This document shows positions 1-7,265 of a DNA stretch of 39,809 nt, piece after piece. Position numbers and translations under genes: made by a program. Origin of the DNA: a virus. The stretch covers positions 1 to 39,809 of the IMG/VR virus record IMGVR_UViG_3300031351_000003. One strand, 5' to 3'. Each line of letters opens with the position of its first letter. The stretch's first letter is position 1. Under the pieces are notes generated by a model, which searched no databases, was not told the origin of the DNA, and was given only the letters and a program-made list of their open reading frames with translations.

Positions 1-12
1 ACCCGTCCGACA

Positions 13-39
13 ACAACCACATACCGATCGCCTGGTTGT
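13..39 (-). terminator. possible terminator of the leftward operon
   Basis: A 7-bp inverted repeat (ACAACCA and TGGTTGT, 13-nt loop) lies just past the stop codon of the leftward NADAR gene. There is no clear T-run on the leftward strand, so this is only a weak terminator candidate. Confidence 0.25.
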
Positions 40-57
40 ACCACACCACTTTGAAAC

Positions 58-540
58 TCATGATTCTCCAATCCGCTCCGCGAACTCATCGCGGAGCGTC
101 ATCAGCAACCGCCCGAGGTGGTTTTCGCCCCGAGCACGGCACGCCGGACGGCCGCAGCAGCAGTCCCCCCACGTCTGGTCGTGCCAGCTGTTGCCCTCCA
201 CCAGCACCGCCGGTGCGGTCGCCAGCAACGCGGCCATCCGCACCGGCGAAGCAGCGAACTTCGCCCGCAGCACCCCGGCCATCACCTCGAAGCGCAGCCG
301 GACATCCCAACCGTCGCGCAGCTGCAGCCGCCGGCCGCGCAGCCTCGCCCCCTGCGGCGTCGCCACCCGAGCGATCTCCTCCCGGACGAGAAGGTCGTCG
401 ACCTTCCCGGCCTGGAACGCATGCTCCGCGGTCGGGTAGGTGACGCCCTCCCACCGCACCGGCCAGTGGTGGAAGTTGCTCAGAAACGCCCAGGGGCCCG
501 TGAACCGGGCGATCACGTCGCCCGGTGCGGGCAGATGCAC
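58..540 (-). CDS. NADAR-family N-glycosidase (YbiA-like)
   Basis: The 160-aa product matches the NADAR family, enzymes that cleave N-glycosidic bonds of ADP-ribosylated substrates or riboflavin intermediates. Visible hallmarks are GPWAFLSNF near the N terminus, TAEHAFQAGK about 30 residues on, and the C-terminal LVEGNSWHDQTWG followed by NHLGRLLMTLR. The length is typical. I chose the GTG at 540 because the homologous region begins right after it; the open frame extends upstream to 807 but looks non-coding. It is the last gene of a leftward cluster. In other systems NADAR proteins reverse guanine ADP-ribosylation made by DarT toxins, so an anti-defence role is plausible for a phage, but that is inference. 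The CCCGRPAC cysteine cluster before the last motif is notable. Confidence 0.85.
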   Translation of the reverse strand: MHLPAPGDVIARFTGPWAFLSNFHHWPVRWEGVTYPTAEHAFQAGKVDDLLVREEIARVATPQGARLRGRRLQLRDGWDVRLRFEVMAGVLRAKFAASPVRMAALLATAPAVLVEGNSWHDQTWGDCCCGRPACRARGENHLGRLLMTLRDEFAERIGES

Positions 541-569
541 TCGGGCCGGGCGGGGCGCCAGCGCGCCGC

Positions 570-785
570 TCACGACCCACCGCCAACGGGCTGAGCGGGC
601 GGGCACTGAAGCTTCGAAGGCGCCACCCGGCGCAGACACCGCCTGCACGCCGGCAGCCGCTCGGCAAGCTCGTACTCGTTCTGGGTGCCCGTGCCACGCC
701 AGTCGTCGAACAGCGCGGGGGCGATGCCGCACTCCGCGACCCCCTGGAGGCCGAACCCGTACCGGCGCAGCGCATGCACCACCAC
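570..785 (-). CDS. small hypothetical protein with a CxxC pair
   Basis: I do not recognise the family. The frame encodes about 71 residues from one of three consecutive GTG codons (777-785). It has an ALFDDWRG stretch in the middle and a CRRC motif near residue 47-50, with further cysteines at 19 and 61, so zinc binding is possible. It ends 29 bp before the NADAR start and is probably co-transcribed with it. The frame stays open upstream to 965, through the 806-894 direct repeat, so the true start is uncertain. Confidence 0.45.
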   Translation of the reverse strand: MVVHALRRYGFGLQGVAECGIAPALFDDWRGTGTQNEYELAERLPACRRCLRRVAPSKLQCPPAQPVGGGS

Positions 786-805
786 GCCCCGGCGCAGATA
801 CCGCC

Positions 806-894
806 ACTCGACACCCCAGACATGCGGGCGCGGCCGGCCACGTTCTGATGGGCGGAGCGGGGGATACTCGACACCCCCGATGCGCGGGCGCGGC
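806..894 (-). repeat. two 29-bp direct repeats flanking a 31-bp spacer-like segment (mini-CRISPR-like)
   Basis: Positions 806-834 and 866-894 are direct copies with 25 of 29 bases identical and a 60-bp period. Read leftward, each copy starts GCCGCGCCCGC and ends GGGGTGTCGAGT. Repeat length, spacer length and the short CCCG/CGGG stem in one copy resemble type I-E CRISPR units of actinobacteria. The intervening 31 bp (835-865), plus 5 flanking bases, match 32568-32603 of the tail-tip gene exactly. With only two imperfect repeats and no cas genes, the CRISPR reading is a hypothesis. A local duplication combined with capture of tail-gene DNA is the alternative. Confidence 0.55.
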
Positions 895-906
895 AGCCTG
901 CCGATC

Positions 907-1227
907 TCATCCACCGTCGGCCACCCCCTCCGGGGGCTGCCGGTGCTGGCCGGCCGGCCCCTCATCCGGGACGATCATGGCCAGACGCTCCAGCGACCAC
1001 CAGTGGCGCAGCGACGCGACCTGAACCGCCAGATGCTCGACCTGCACCGTCAGCGACGCGACCCGCTCCATCGGCGTGTCGACCGCCATCGGCCGGTCCC
1101 CGGCCGCCACCAGCGCGGCAATCATGTCCAGCTGGCCACGGCACGCCCGAACAGCAGCGTCGATCCGCCCCTGGTGCGCCGCCACCTGGTCGGCGATCTC
1201 ATGCGGTTGCAGAATCACGGGGCCCAC
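907..1227 (-). CDS. hypothetical protein, helical/coiled-coil
   Basis: A 106-aa product of unknown family. The GTG start at 1227 is supported by GGAGGT four bases upstream on the leftward strand. The middle, roughly residues 10-85, is alanine- and valine-rich with heptad-like spacing (for example VASLTVQVEHLAVQVASL), so a coiled coil is likely. It overlaps the preceding leftward gene by 13 bp, which suggests translational coupling. No catalytic motif is visible. Confidence 0.6.
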   Translation of the reverse strand: MGPVILQPHEIADQVAAHQGRIDAAVRACRGQLDMIAALVAAGDRPMAVDTPMERVASLTVQVEHLAVQVASLRHWWSLERLAMIVPDEGPAGQHRQPPEGVADGG

Positions 1228-1394
1228 GGTGACCTCCGCCCGCCGTCCCGGCGGGTCTGGCACGCGGCCAGCCGTCCCCGGTCGAAGCCCGGCGGGATGC
1301 TGTGACACCGCCCGGCCGCCTTGAACATCGCGTCGATGTAACGGCACCAGCGCCGGTACCGGCGCTCTCTGCTGATCCGGCTCCGCCCGCTCAC
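1215..1394 (-). CDS. small basic hypothetical protein
   Basis: A 59-aa, Arg-rich product with three cysteines and no recognised domain. The GTG at 1394 is preceded by GGAGG at a normal distance, which makes it a better start than the in-frame GTG five codons earlier. It is the first gene of the leftward operon and overlaps the next gene. It lies opposite the rightward early genes, so it is probably expressed from the divergent region at 1395-1509. Confidence 0.5.
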   Translation of the reverse strand: MSGRSRISRERRYRRWCRYIDAMFKAAGRCHSIPPGFDRGRLAACQTRRDGGRRSPWAP

Positions 1395-1509
1395 AGGTCC
1401 TCCCTTCACGAAACGTCAACGCAGCGTATCACCCGACGCGCACGTGACGGAACGAAAACGCGGTATCAACAGCCCCGGCGAGCCGAACGAACAGCGTAGG
1501 ATCCCCGCC
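1395..1509. promoter_or_regulatory. divergent promoter region
   Basis: This intergenic stretch separates the leftward cluster from the rightward early genes. On the leftward strand an extended -10-like TGATACGCT ends near 1424. On the rightward strand TAGGAT sits about 8 bp before the ATG at 1510, which would give an almost leaderless transcript. No good -35 is visible for either, so the assignments are tentative. Confidence 0.35.
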
Positions 1510-1713
1510 ATGGCTACGACAAACATCGACACACCATGGATGACCTTCCGGGAGGCCATGGCCTACCTCAAGGTCACCGAACCGACCCTGCGCCGCTACG
1601 TCGCAGACGGGACCGTGCAAGCCCACCGCATCGGCCGCGTCACGCTGCGGTTTTCTCGGCGCGACCTCGACGCCGCCATGATCCCCCAACCCCCGGGCGG
1701 CAAGGCAGAGTAG
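1510..1713 (+). CDS. excisionase-like / MerR-type HTH DNA-binding protein
   Basis: A 67-aa protein with one winged-helix domain of the excisionase/helix_turn_helix_17 type. WMTFREAMAYLKVTEPTLRR is the HTH, and GTVQAHRIGRVTLRFSRRDL is the wing with the usual arginine-rich end. ATG 1510 fits the domain start; the open frame reaches 1444, but the extra 22 residues have no family character. Such proteins act as recombination directionality factors or small regulators. No integrase is in the window, so its partner is unknown. It lies 88 bp upstream of the replication gene. Confidence 0.75.
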   Translation: MATTNIDTPWMTFREAMAYLKVTEPTLRRYVADGTVQAHRIGRVTLRFSRRDLDAAMIPQPPGGKAE

Positions 1714-1801
1714 AGACCCCACGGCGCAGCCAGACACGCGACCAGTGGCGCGGCCAGGGCCCCACCAGCCCTCCCCCGCGGCCGGGAGAAGGGACCTCTA
1801 C

Positions 1802-3439
1802 ATGCGCGAAGCCGACCCCGCAACACCCGCCAACCAGGACACACCGTGGGGCGACCAGCCGGCATGGGTCGTCGTTGCCGACCGCGCCGGCTTCATCGCC
1901 GGCTACGAAGCATGGCTCGCCGACACCGACACCCCGGACGCCGCACACGCCTGGGAAACCATCGTCGCCATCATGCTGCGCACCGGGCACCGGGCACACG
2001 CCGACGACATCGCCGCGGTCGCCGACCACGGGCGTACCCTGCCCGTCGACCAGCCCGACACCGCACCGGCCACCGGCGCGGCAGCCTGGGGCCGCTGGAC
2101 CCACGCCGTCGGATCCGCGGTCATCGCCGGCGTCAAACTCACCCCGGACATCCTGTGGTCCACCTCCCCCCTGCTCAACACCATCTGCGCCAGCGCGGAA
2201 GCCCTCCGCGCCAGCCCGGAGGCCACCCTCGGCGTCACCATCGCCCGCGTCCTGTCCGCCGTATCCACCGCCGTGAAACTCCCCGCCCTCGTCGGCGGTA
2301 AAGGAAGCCTCAACTACGGTGCCGTGCTCGTCGGGCGCTCCGGCGCCGGCAAAGGCGTCGCCATCTCGGCCAGCCGGCACGCCGTGCAGGTCATCGGCGA
2401 AGCCGACTGGATCCCCATCGGCTCCGGGGAAGGCCTCAGCCACATCTACGGCTACCGGCCCCGCCCCACCCGCGCCGAACCCAACCCCGGCATCGAACGG
2501 ATCCGCCAGGCAGCCATCGTCATCACCCCAGAGATCGACAGCGTGTTCGCCCAGCAGTCCCGCCGCGGATCCACCCTCGGCCCCCAGCTGCGCATGGCCC
2601 TGTCCGGCGAGCAGCTCGGCGCCCAGTACGTCGACCCGCAGAAACGCATCATCATCGACGAACACAGCTACCGGCTGGCCTTCGTCGCCGGCGCCCAACC
2701 CGACCACACCGCCGGACTGCTCACCGGCCCCGAAGCCAGCGGCGGCACCCCCCAGCGGATCATGTGGTTCCCCGCATGGGACCTGCAAGCCCCCGAAGGG
2801 CGACGACCGAAACCACCTCCCAGCTCCCAGCTCGACATCACCGAAATTCCCATCCCGCCCATGCGCGACGGCGTCCAGGTCTGCGACACCGCCCGCGACG
2901 ACGTCGACCGCACCGCCCAACAGCGCCTACGCACCGGCCACCGCACCGACCATGACCCCGACGACCCCGACAGCGACCCGCTCGACTCTCACCGCGGCAT
3001 CCTCAAGCTCCGCGTCGCCCTCGCCATCGCCCTCCTCACCCGCCGCCGCCTGGAGATCACCGACCAGGACTGGGGGCTCGCCGAACTCGTCATGCAGATC
3101 TCGGGACGCACCCGCCGCTACTGCCTCGACGTCATCCGCAACGAAGCCGACAAGGCCAACGAGGCTAAGGCCAGGGCGGAAGCGCAGCGGGACGCGATCG
3201 TCGAGCAGGGACGCGACGAGCGGGTCCGGCGGCGCGTCGGCGGGGCGGTCCTCAAACGCCTGACCGCCGCGGGCGGTTCGCTCACCGCCGCCGCCCTGCG
3301 CAGGGCGATAGCGCAGCGGGACCGGGGGTGGCTCGACGTAGTCGTCGCCGACCTGGTCGGCAAGGGGATCATCGCCGAAGACATCGATGAGTATCAGGGG
3401 CAGCAGCGCACAACATATCGAGTGCAGTCGAAGGACTGA
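1802..3439 (+). CDS. P-loop replication protein (DUF3987-like helicase/primase C-domain)
   Basis: This 545-aa protein probably acts in phage DNA replication. A Walker A motif GRSGAGKG is at about residues 178-185 and a Walker B-like AAIVITPEID at about 237-246, followed by a Gln/Ser-rich motif and FVAGAQPDH. This arrangement is seen in DUF3987-type ATPases of phages and integrative elements. The last 100 residues are charged and end in a winged-helix-like segment. There is no primase domain at the N terminus. ATG 1802 has a strong GGGAGAAGGGA upstream; an earlier in-frame start at 1745 does not. An A+T-rich, palindrome-bearing region directly follows, which suits a replication module. Confidence 0.7.
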   Translation: MREADPATPANQDTPWGDQPAWVVVADRAGFIAGYEAWLADTDTPDAAHAWETIVAIMLRTGHRAHADDIAAVADHGRTLPVDQPDTAPATGAAAWGRWTHAVGSAVIAGVKLTPDILWSTSPLLNTICASAEALRASPEATLGVTIARVLSAVSTAVKLPALVGGKGSLNYGAVLVGRSGAGKGVAISASRHAVQVIGEADWIPIGSGEGLSHIYGYRPRPTRAEPNPGIERIRQAAIVITPEIDSVFAQQSRRGSTLGPQLRMALSGEQLGAQYVDPQKRIIIDEHSYRLAFVAGAQPDHTAGLLTGPEASGGTPQRIMWFPAWDLQAPEGRRPKPPPSSQLDITEIPIPPMRDGVQVCDTARDDVDRTAQQRLRTGHRTDHDPDDPDSDPLDSHRGILKLRVALAIALLTRRRLEITDQDWGLAELVMQISGRTRRYCLDVIRNEADKANEAKARAEAQRDAIVEQGRDERVRRRVGGAVLKRLTAAGGSLTAAALRRAIAQRDRGWLDVVVADLVGKGIIAEDIDEYQGQQRTTYRVQSKD

Positions 3440-3446
3440 GCAGTGG

Positions 3447-3472
3447 CCGGGGGTGTACATGTACACCCCCGG
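3447..3472. promoter_or_regulatory. 26-bp perfect palindrome (operator and/or terminator)
   Basis: A perfect 26-bp palindrome with core GGTGTACATGTACACC lies 7 bp after the replication gene stop. As RNA it would form an 11-bp stem with a CATG loop, followed by CTTGTTTT, so it could end transcription. The same core recurs at 3618-3633, which points to a protein-binding site. Both roles are possible. Confidence 0.7.
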
Positions 3473-3813
3473 CTTGTTTTCAACAACATTCTAAGATCAT
3501 CTATCTCTGTCACAGAACTAAGATCATCAGTGTTCTTACCTCATAGTATTTACTCTTATTAATATACAATTGTTGATTATATATAAGGATGATCAACTTC
3601 TGATTGAAAAATCCAGAGGTGTACGCGTACACCCCTGCCATATGGCCTCTGACCTGCGGATACACTGGTGTACACGAAAACTGGGGACGTACCCCCTTGG
3701 TTCATCGATGGAGTGGCGCAGGTCACATCGAGTAACATCGATAGAATCGACCACCGGCCACCACCCCACCCCCGACCTACTGCTCATCACACACAGTCAC
3801 GACAGGAGCAGCC
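3473..3813. other. A+T-rich intergenic island, possible replication origin or control region
   Basis: These 340 bp have no gene. From about 3475 to 3612 the base composition drops to clearly A+T-rich (runs such as TATTAATATACAATTG and TTATATATAAGG) in an otherwise very G+C-rich sequence. It contains a TAAGATCATC direct repeat, GTGTAC palindromes, and several ATCGA motifs near 3705-3750. Position after the replication gene, an easily melted segment and repeated palindromes are what an origin would show, but no test is possible here. Confidence 0.5.
3614..3637. promoter_or_regulatory. second GTGTAC palindrome
   Basis: A 24-bp palindrome with a single mismatch pair and perfect 16-bp core GGTGTACGCGTACACC. 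It shares the outer GGTGTAC/GTACACC half-sites with the 3447-3472 palindrome. A half-site GGTGTACAC and a degenerate GGGGACGTACCCCC follow within 70 bp, so the region has up to four related sites. Confidence 0.65.
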
Positions 3814-4227
3814 GTGCCCACCGAACCCAGCCACGTCACCGCAGCCGCCGCCCAGCTGTGGCAAGCCACCACCACCCTGGCCGTCACCATCACCGCCACC
3901 CACGCCGCCGCGGCCCTCTCCAGCCACCTCGACGCCGCCAACGGCACCCCCAGCCCCGAGACCGTCAACCGCCACCTGGTCACCATCGAGGCCGAAGCCG
4001 CCCACTTCGCATTCGCCACCTCGGCGCCCCTGATCCGCCAGGCCACCGCCCTCACCCGCGCCACCGTCCGACTCCTCGACGCCGGCGGCACCACCCCCCG
4101 CGGGTGCCAGATCCTGATCAACCACCTCGACAACCTGGAGGTGCACATCCGCGCGGCGTCTGCTAGCATCGACCGCGACGCCAACACAGGTAGCGCAAAA
4201 CCTGAATCCAACTGCGTACAGTTGTAG
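3814..4227 (+). CDS. hypothetical protein
   Basis: A 137-aa Ala/Thr-rich protein, predicted mostly helical, with no recognised domain. The GTG start at 3814 has AGGAG about 6 bp upstream. It is the first gene after the A+T-rich control region and heads the rightward early run. Its C-terminal coding sequence contains a likely promoter for the next gene. Confidence 0.6.
   Translation: MPTEPSHVTAAAAQLWQATTTLAVTITATHAAAALSSHLDAANGTPSPETVNRHLVTIEAEAAHFAFATSAPLIRQATALTRATVRLLDAGGTTPRGCQILINHLDNLEVHIRAASASIDRDANTGSAKPESNCVQL
4141..4169 (+). promoter_or_regulatory. likely promoter inside the end of the preceding gene
   Basis: GTGCAC, a 17-bp spacer, then TGC-TAGCAT gives an extended -10 promoter about 60 bp before the HTH gene at 4230. 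A CAACTG/CAGTTG inverted repeat lies between promoter and gene. Confidence 0.45.
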
Positions 4228-4229
4228 AC

Positions 4230-4751
4230 ATGGCGATCAAGATCAAAAACCCCGTGTACCGAGGTCACGTCGTCGCCCGGCAAGCCACCGGCGAAGCCAA
4301 CCCCCCGCCCGCCATCATCGAAATGCGCGACGTATGGCACCGCCCGCCCCTCGGCCCGCCCCTGGCCGGCAACCGGGCCACCCTCGGCCCCCGCGGACAC
4401 ATGAAATCCCAGAGCCGCGAAGCGAAAGCCCGCCGACGCGACCTGTGCCTGCGGGCGCTCGCCCTGCGGGCACAAGGACTTTCGATCCAGGCCATCGCCG
4501 CCCGGATCGGCGTGTCCACCGCCCTGGCTGGAAGGTGGCTGGTCGGCGTGTACCCGCCGTCGGTGCTCGAACGGCCGCACCCGAGGCGCGGCGGTGGGCT
4601 GCCGCGCAACCGGGCGCCGCGGTTCTTGAGTGAGCGTCCGGAGCGGTACGTGGTCGTCTACCCGCCGGATGGTGGCGAGCCGTACGGGGTGCTCATCCCT
4701 TCGGAGGATGCGCTTGACCGTCCGGAGGATGGTGTGAGCGTTTCTGAATGA
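4230..4751 (+). CDS. HTH-domain hypothetical protein
   Basis: A 173-aa protein whose middle (roughly residues 58-105) is a homeodomain-like HTH: LRAQGLSIQAIAARIGVSTALAGRWL fits the resolvase/Trp-repressor type helix-turn-helix. The C-terminal part has YVVVYPPDGGEPYGVLIPSE. The N-terminal 57 residues have no recognised fold and no strong Shine-Dalgarno precedes 4230, so a start at the internal ATG 4401 is possible. It is probably a DNA-binding regulator of the early region. Confidence 0.55.
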   Translation: MAIKIKNPVYRGHVVARQATGEANPPPAIIEMRDVWHRPPLGPPLAGNRATLGPRGHMKSQSREAKARRRDLCLRALALRAQGLSIQAIAARIGVSTALAGRWLVGVYPPSVLERPHPRRGGGLPRNRAPRFLSERPERYVVVYPPDGGEPYGVLIPSEDALDRPEDGVSVSE

Positions 4752-4810
4752 TACGGTCGTCGGGCTGACATCCAACCCCACTCCCCACCAGGGGGAACGG
4801 AGTCAATCCG

Positions 4811-5518
4811 ATGACAAATGTCGATGTCAAGGCTGGGTCGCCGGAGGTCGGCTACAGCGCTGGCGACCACATACGCGACTGGTGGGCCGGCATCCGGGCC
4901 GCCGCCGTCATGGACCGTGGTGGCCAGCGGGGCGCCAACCTTCCCGCCCGGGCCCGGCTCACCTGGCCGATCCTGGAATGGGAGCTACGCGCCCAGCACG
5001 CCGGCGCCCCACCGGCCCGCCCCGGCTGGCTGGTCGTGCAGGCGACCACCTGGTCGACGTTCGCGCCCAGAGTCGTCCCGGCCTCTCAGGGGGCCGTAGC
5101 CGGTATCGGGCATGCCATCCCCCCACCCGGGGGGCGTTGGACGCTCAGCGGGCTCGCTGGGGCCCTTCCTGAAGCGGTCCTGCGTAAGCTCCTGGGCGCC
5201 GAAGGGGACGCGCGGCGCATCCTGGAAGCCGCCGGCGGTGGCCGCGGGCACATCGCCCGCACGGTCCGCCCCAACGGCCGGATCGACGTCGCAGCCACCG
5301 ACCACGGCATGTACGCCCTCGCCCTGTGCACCAGGTGGCCGCTCCCGGCCCTCCTGGAGACCATCGGAGGGCGCATCCACGACGACGCGCCCGGCCGCTA
5401 CGCGGTGATCCGCGACGAGCTGGACCGGCTGTGCGTACGCGGCCCCATCCCCACCGCCAAGGCCGATGCGGCCCTACGCCGCCTCGCCAGGGCCGCAACC
5501 CGAAGGAGATACCCGTGA
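4811..5518 (+). CDS. hypothetical protein
   Basis: A 235-aa protein of unknown function. Features are a Trp-rich N-terminal third (IRDWWAGIRAAAV, LTWPILEWELRAQ), then a Gly/Ala-rich segment and a basic C terminus. ATG 4811 follows a GGGGGAACGGA stretch. Its stop overlaps the next start (GTGA), so the two are translationally coupled. No signal peptide or membrane segment is seen. Confidence 0.6.
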   Translation: MTNVDVKAGSPEVGYSAGDHIRDWWAGIRAAAVMDRGGQRGANLPARARLTWPILEWELRAQHAGAPPARPGWLVVQATTWSTFAPRVVPASQGAVAGIGHAIPPPGGRWTLSGLAGALPEAVLRKLLGAEGDARRILEAAGGGRGHIARTVRPNGRIDVAATDHGMYALALCTRWPLPALLETIGGRIHDDAPGRYAVIRDELDRLCVRGPIPTAKADAALRRLARAATRRRYP

Positions 5519-6096
5519 CAACGGAAACCCGCGCCGGGGAATACCTCGCCGCCGTCAACCGGATCACCGCGGCCCGTGACCGTAGGGTCCTCGCCCTGCA
5601 GCGCCGGATCGACGAGATCAACGCCCACTGTCAGCGGCTGTTGGGCGCCTTCTCTGCCGCCTACCGCAACGACACCTTCGTCCAGGAGCTGCCCGCCGTG
5701 CCTACGCCCGAGCCCACCGGCCCCAACGGCCTCCGCGACACCATCCAGGACATGCTGACCGCCGCCGCGGCGGCCGCACCGACCGAGCCACTGTCCGACG
5801 TCATCGACCTGTTGCAGGCCTACGACCCCGCGGCGGCGCCGCCCTGGCGCGACCTCGACGACGATGCCGACGACGGATTGGTCCGATCGCTCACCGACGC
5901 CCGCTACAACCGCGCCATCGACCTCGCCGCCGCCCTGCCCGAGGAGTTCTTCCCAGCCATTTTGGGCATCATCCGCGCCGTGAACCTGTGGCGCACCTGG
6001 GTCGACACCGCCGACGCGCTCACCGAGTCCGGTGAGCGGCGCCTGGTCGACGCTGCCCAGTCCATCACCGCCGAGCTGCACTGTGGTACCGCATGA
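5515..6096 (+). CDS. hypothetical protein
   Basis: A 193-aa protein, mostly helical with acidic segments (for example DLDDDADDGL around residue 114), family not recognised. I chose GTG 5515 because AAGGAGA precedes it and it overlaps the previous stop by four bases; the open frame upstream to 5326 is a shadow. It ends ATGA with the next gene. Confidence 0.65.
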   Translation: MTTETRAGEYLAAVNRITAARDRRVLALQRRIDEINAHCQRLLGAFSAAYRNDTFVQELPAVPTPEPTGPNGLRDTIQDMLTAAAAAAPTEPLSDVIDLLQAYDPAAAPPWRDLDDDADDGLVRSLTDARYNRAIDLAAALPEEFFPAILGIIRAVNLWRTWVDTADALTESGERRLVDAAQSITAELHCGTA

Positions 6097-6329
6097 CCGA
6101 CACCGACCGCCGCGCCACCAAGCCGCGCCCCATCTGCCCCGCCTGCTCTCGGCTCCGGGACCGGTGGCTGTTCAGCCGTCCGCAGGACCGGCTGGCCGGT
6201 CTGGTACGGGCCGCGACGGACACCGCAGACGCCCGGCAGTGCACCCGGGAGCTGGCGTCGGCCCGGGTCCCCGTGCGACGCGTGGCGTGCGTACGAGACC
6301 GCCGCCGCGACCGCCCCGCGGGGCGGTGA
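6093..6329 (+). CDS. small Arg-rich protein with CPAC motif
   Basis: A 78-aa basic product coupled to the gene before by an ATGA overlap. CPAC near residue 15 and further Cys residues at about 50 and 65 could hold a zinc ion, but no known zinc-ribbon spacing is clear. It ends 6 bp before the sigma-factor gene and is probably part of the same operon. Confidence 0.45.
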   Translation: MTDTDRRATKPRPICPACSRLRDRWLFSRPQDRLAGLVRAATDTADARQCTRELASARVPVRRVACVRDRRRDRPAGR

Positions 6330-6335
6330 GGGTCG

Positions 6336-6974
6336 GTGACCGCCGCGACCGTGAGGGTCCCGGCGACGGTGCCGGCCCCGCGCCAGCCACTCGACCGCGC
6401 CGAGGGCTGGCGGCTCCTCGCAGCCGCCGCCGGCGGGGACATGGACGCCTACGCGCAGCTGTGGGAGCGCTACTATCCGGCGGTATGGCGGTACGTGTCG
6501 TCCCGCACCCACGGGCAGGTACACCTGGCCGAGGACCTGGTCGCGGACGTGTTCGCCCGGGCCCTGGCCGCCCTGCGCAAGCGCCCGCCCCGGGACATCG
6601 GCCAGGACGTAGGCGCCTGGTTCATGACGATCGCGAAGCACCGGGTGGCCGACCACTACAATTCGGTGCCGGTCCACTGCTCGGCGGGCCCGGTCGGGGT
6701 CGGCTTCGACCGGGCCGACGCGGCGTGGGAGGCCCGCCCCGCCGAGGTCGCGGCGGTCGGCGAGGCCCGCCGGGTCCTGGCGGCCGCGCTCACCCGGCTG
6801 ACCGTCGCGCAGCAGCAGGTGATCGCCGCGCGGTACGTCGCCGGGCTGTCGGTCACGGAGACCGCGACCCGGCTCGGCATGACTGAGGTGGCCGTGAAGT
6901 CCGCGACGATGCGGGCGTGTCACCGGCTCGCCTATCTGATCGACGGCGTGTGGAAGGGGGCGCTGTCATGGTGA
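6336..6974 (+). CDS. ECF-type RNA polymerase sigma factor
   Basis: This 212-aa protein has the two-domain layout of group 4 sigma factors. Region 2 is at about residues 36-110 (AYAQLWERYYPAVWRYV, AEDLVADVFARALAAL, VGAWFMTIAKHRVADHY). Region 4 is at about 150-203 (LTVAQQQVIAARYVAGLSV then ETATRLGMTEVAVKSATMRA). No anti-sigma gene follows. A phage-encoded ECF factor could redirect host polymerase to phage promoters; the repeated TGCTACCGT sites downstream are candidates, by inference only. The GTG start gives a normal length. Confidence 0.85.
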   Translation: MTAATVRVPATVPAPRQPLDRAEGWRLLAAAAGGDMDAYAQLWERYYPAVWRYVSSRTHGQVHLAEDLVADVFARALAALRKRPPRDIGQDVGAWFMTIAKHRVADHYNSVPVHCSAGPVGVGFDRADAAWEARPAEVAAVGEARRVLAAALTRLTVAQQQVIAARYVAGLSVTETATRLGMTEVAVKSATMRACHRLAYLIDGVWKGALSW

Positions 6975-7054
6975 CGGGCGACGGCGCCGTCGAGCTGTCC
7001 TCAGACGGCCCCGCCAGCTGGTACGCCCGCCCCGGCAGCCACGATGGCCCGTAG
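6968..7054 (+). CDS. possible 28-aa coupled peptide
   Basis: An ATG at 6968 overlaps the sigma-factor stop and opens a 28-codon frame ending at 7054, where it overlaps the next start at 7044. The tight packing suggests a translated small gene, but the sequence has no motif and could be chance. Confidence 0.3.
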   Translation: MVTGDGAVELSSDGPASWYARPGSHDGP

Positions 7055-7265
7055 GACCGCCCACCCCGACGCGACGCGGGCGGTCGCCCTGGCCGCCTGC
7101 GCCGTCGTCGTGGAGATCGTGTGCCTCGCCGCCGGCTGGCGCACCCCGGCCCGCGCCGCATTCGCCACCGGCGCCGTGCTCTGGGTGTACGCCATGGCCC
7201 GGCTCGCCCTCGACCTGCTCTTCCCACCGCTTGGAGAGGTCCCCACCGATGCCCACCGACCATGA
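7044..7265 (+). CDS. small membrane protein, two TM segments
   Basis: A 73-aa protein with hydrophobic stretches at about residues 13-31 and 36-60 and a short basic N terminus, so probably two membrane helices. No known family is recognised. The end of its frame overlaps the ribosome-binding site and start of the LacI-type gene. Confidence 0.5.
   Translation: MARRTAHPDATRAVALAACAVVVEIVCLAAGWRTPARAAFATGAVLWVYAMARLALDLLFPPLGEVPTDAHRP

Noticed and set aside
86-910. Long leftward frame overlapping the NADAR gene
   Set aside because: NADAR motifs are in another frame, and this one is low-complexity Gly/Ala/Arg sequence.
1640-2920. Long leftward frame opposite the replication gene
   Set aside because: Gly/Asp/Val-rich shadow typical of the antisense of GC-rich coding DNA, without ribosome site or motifs.
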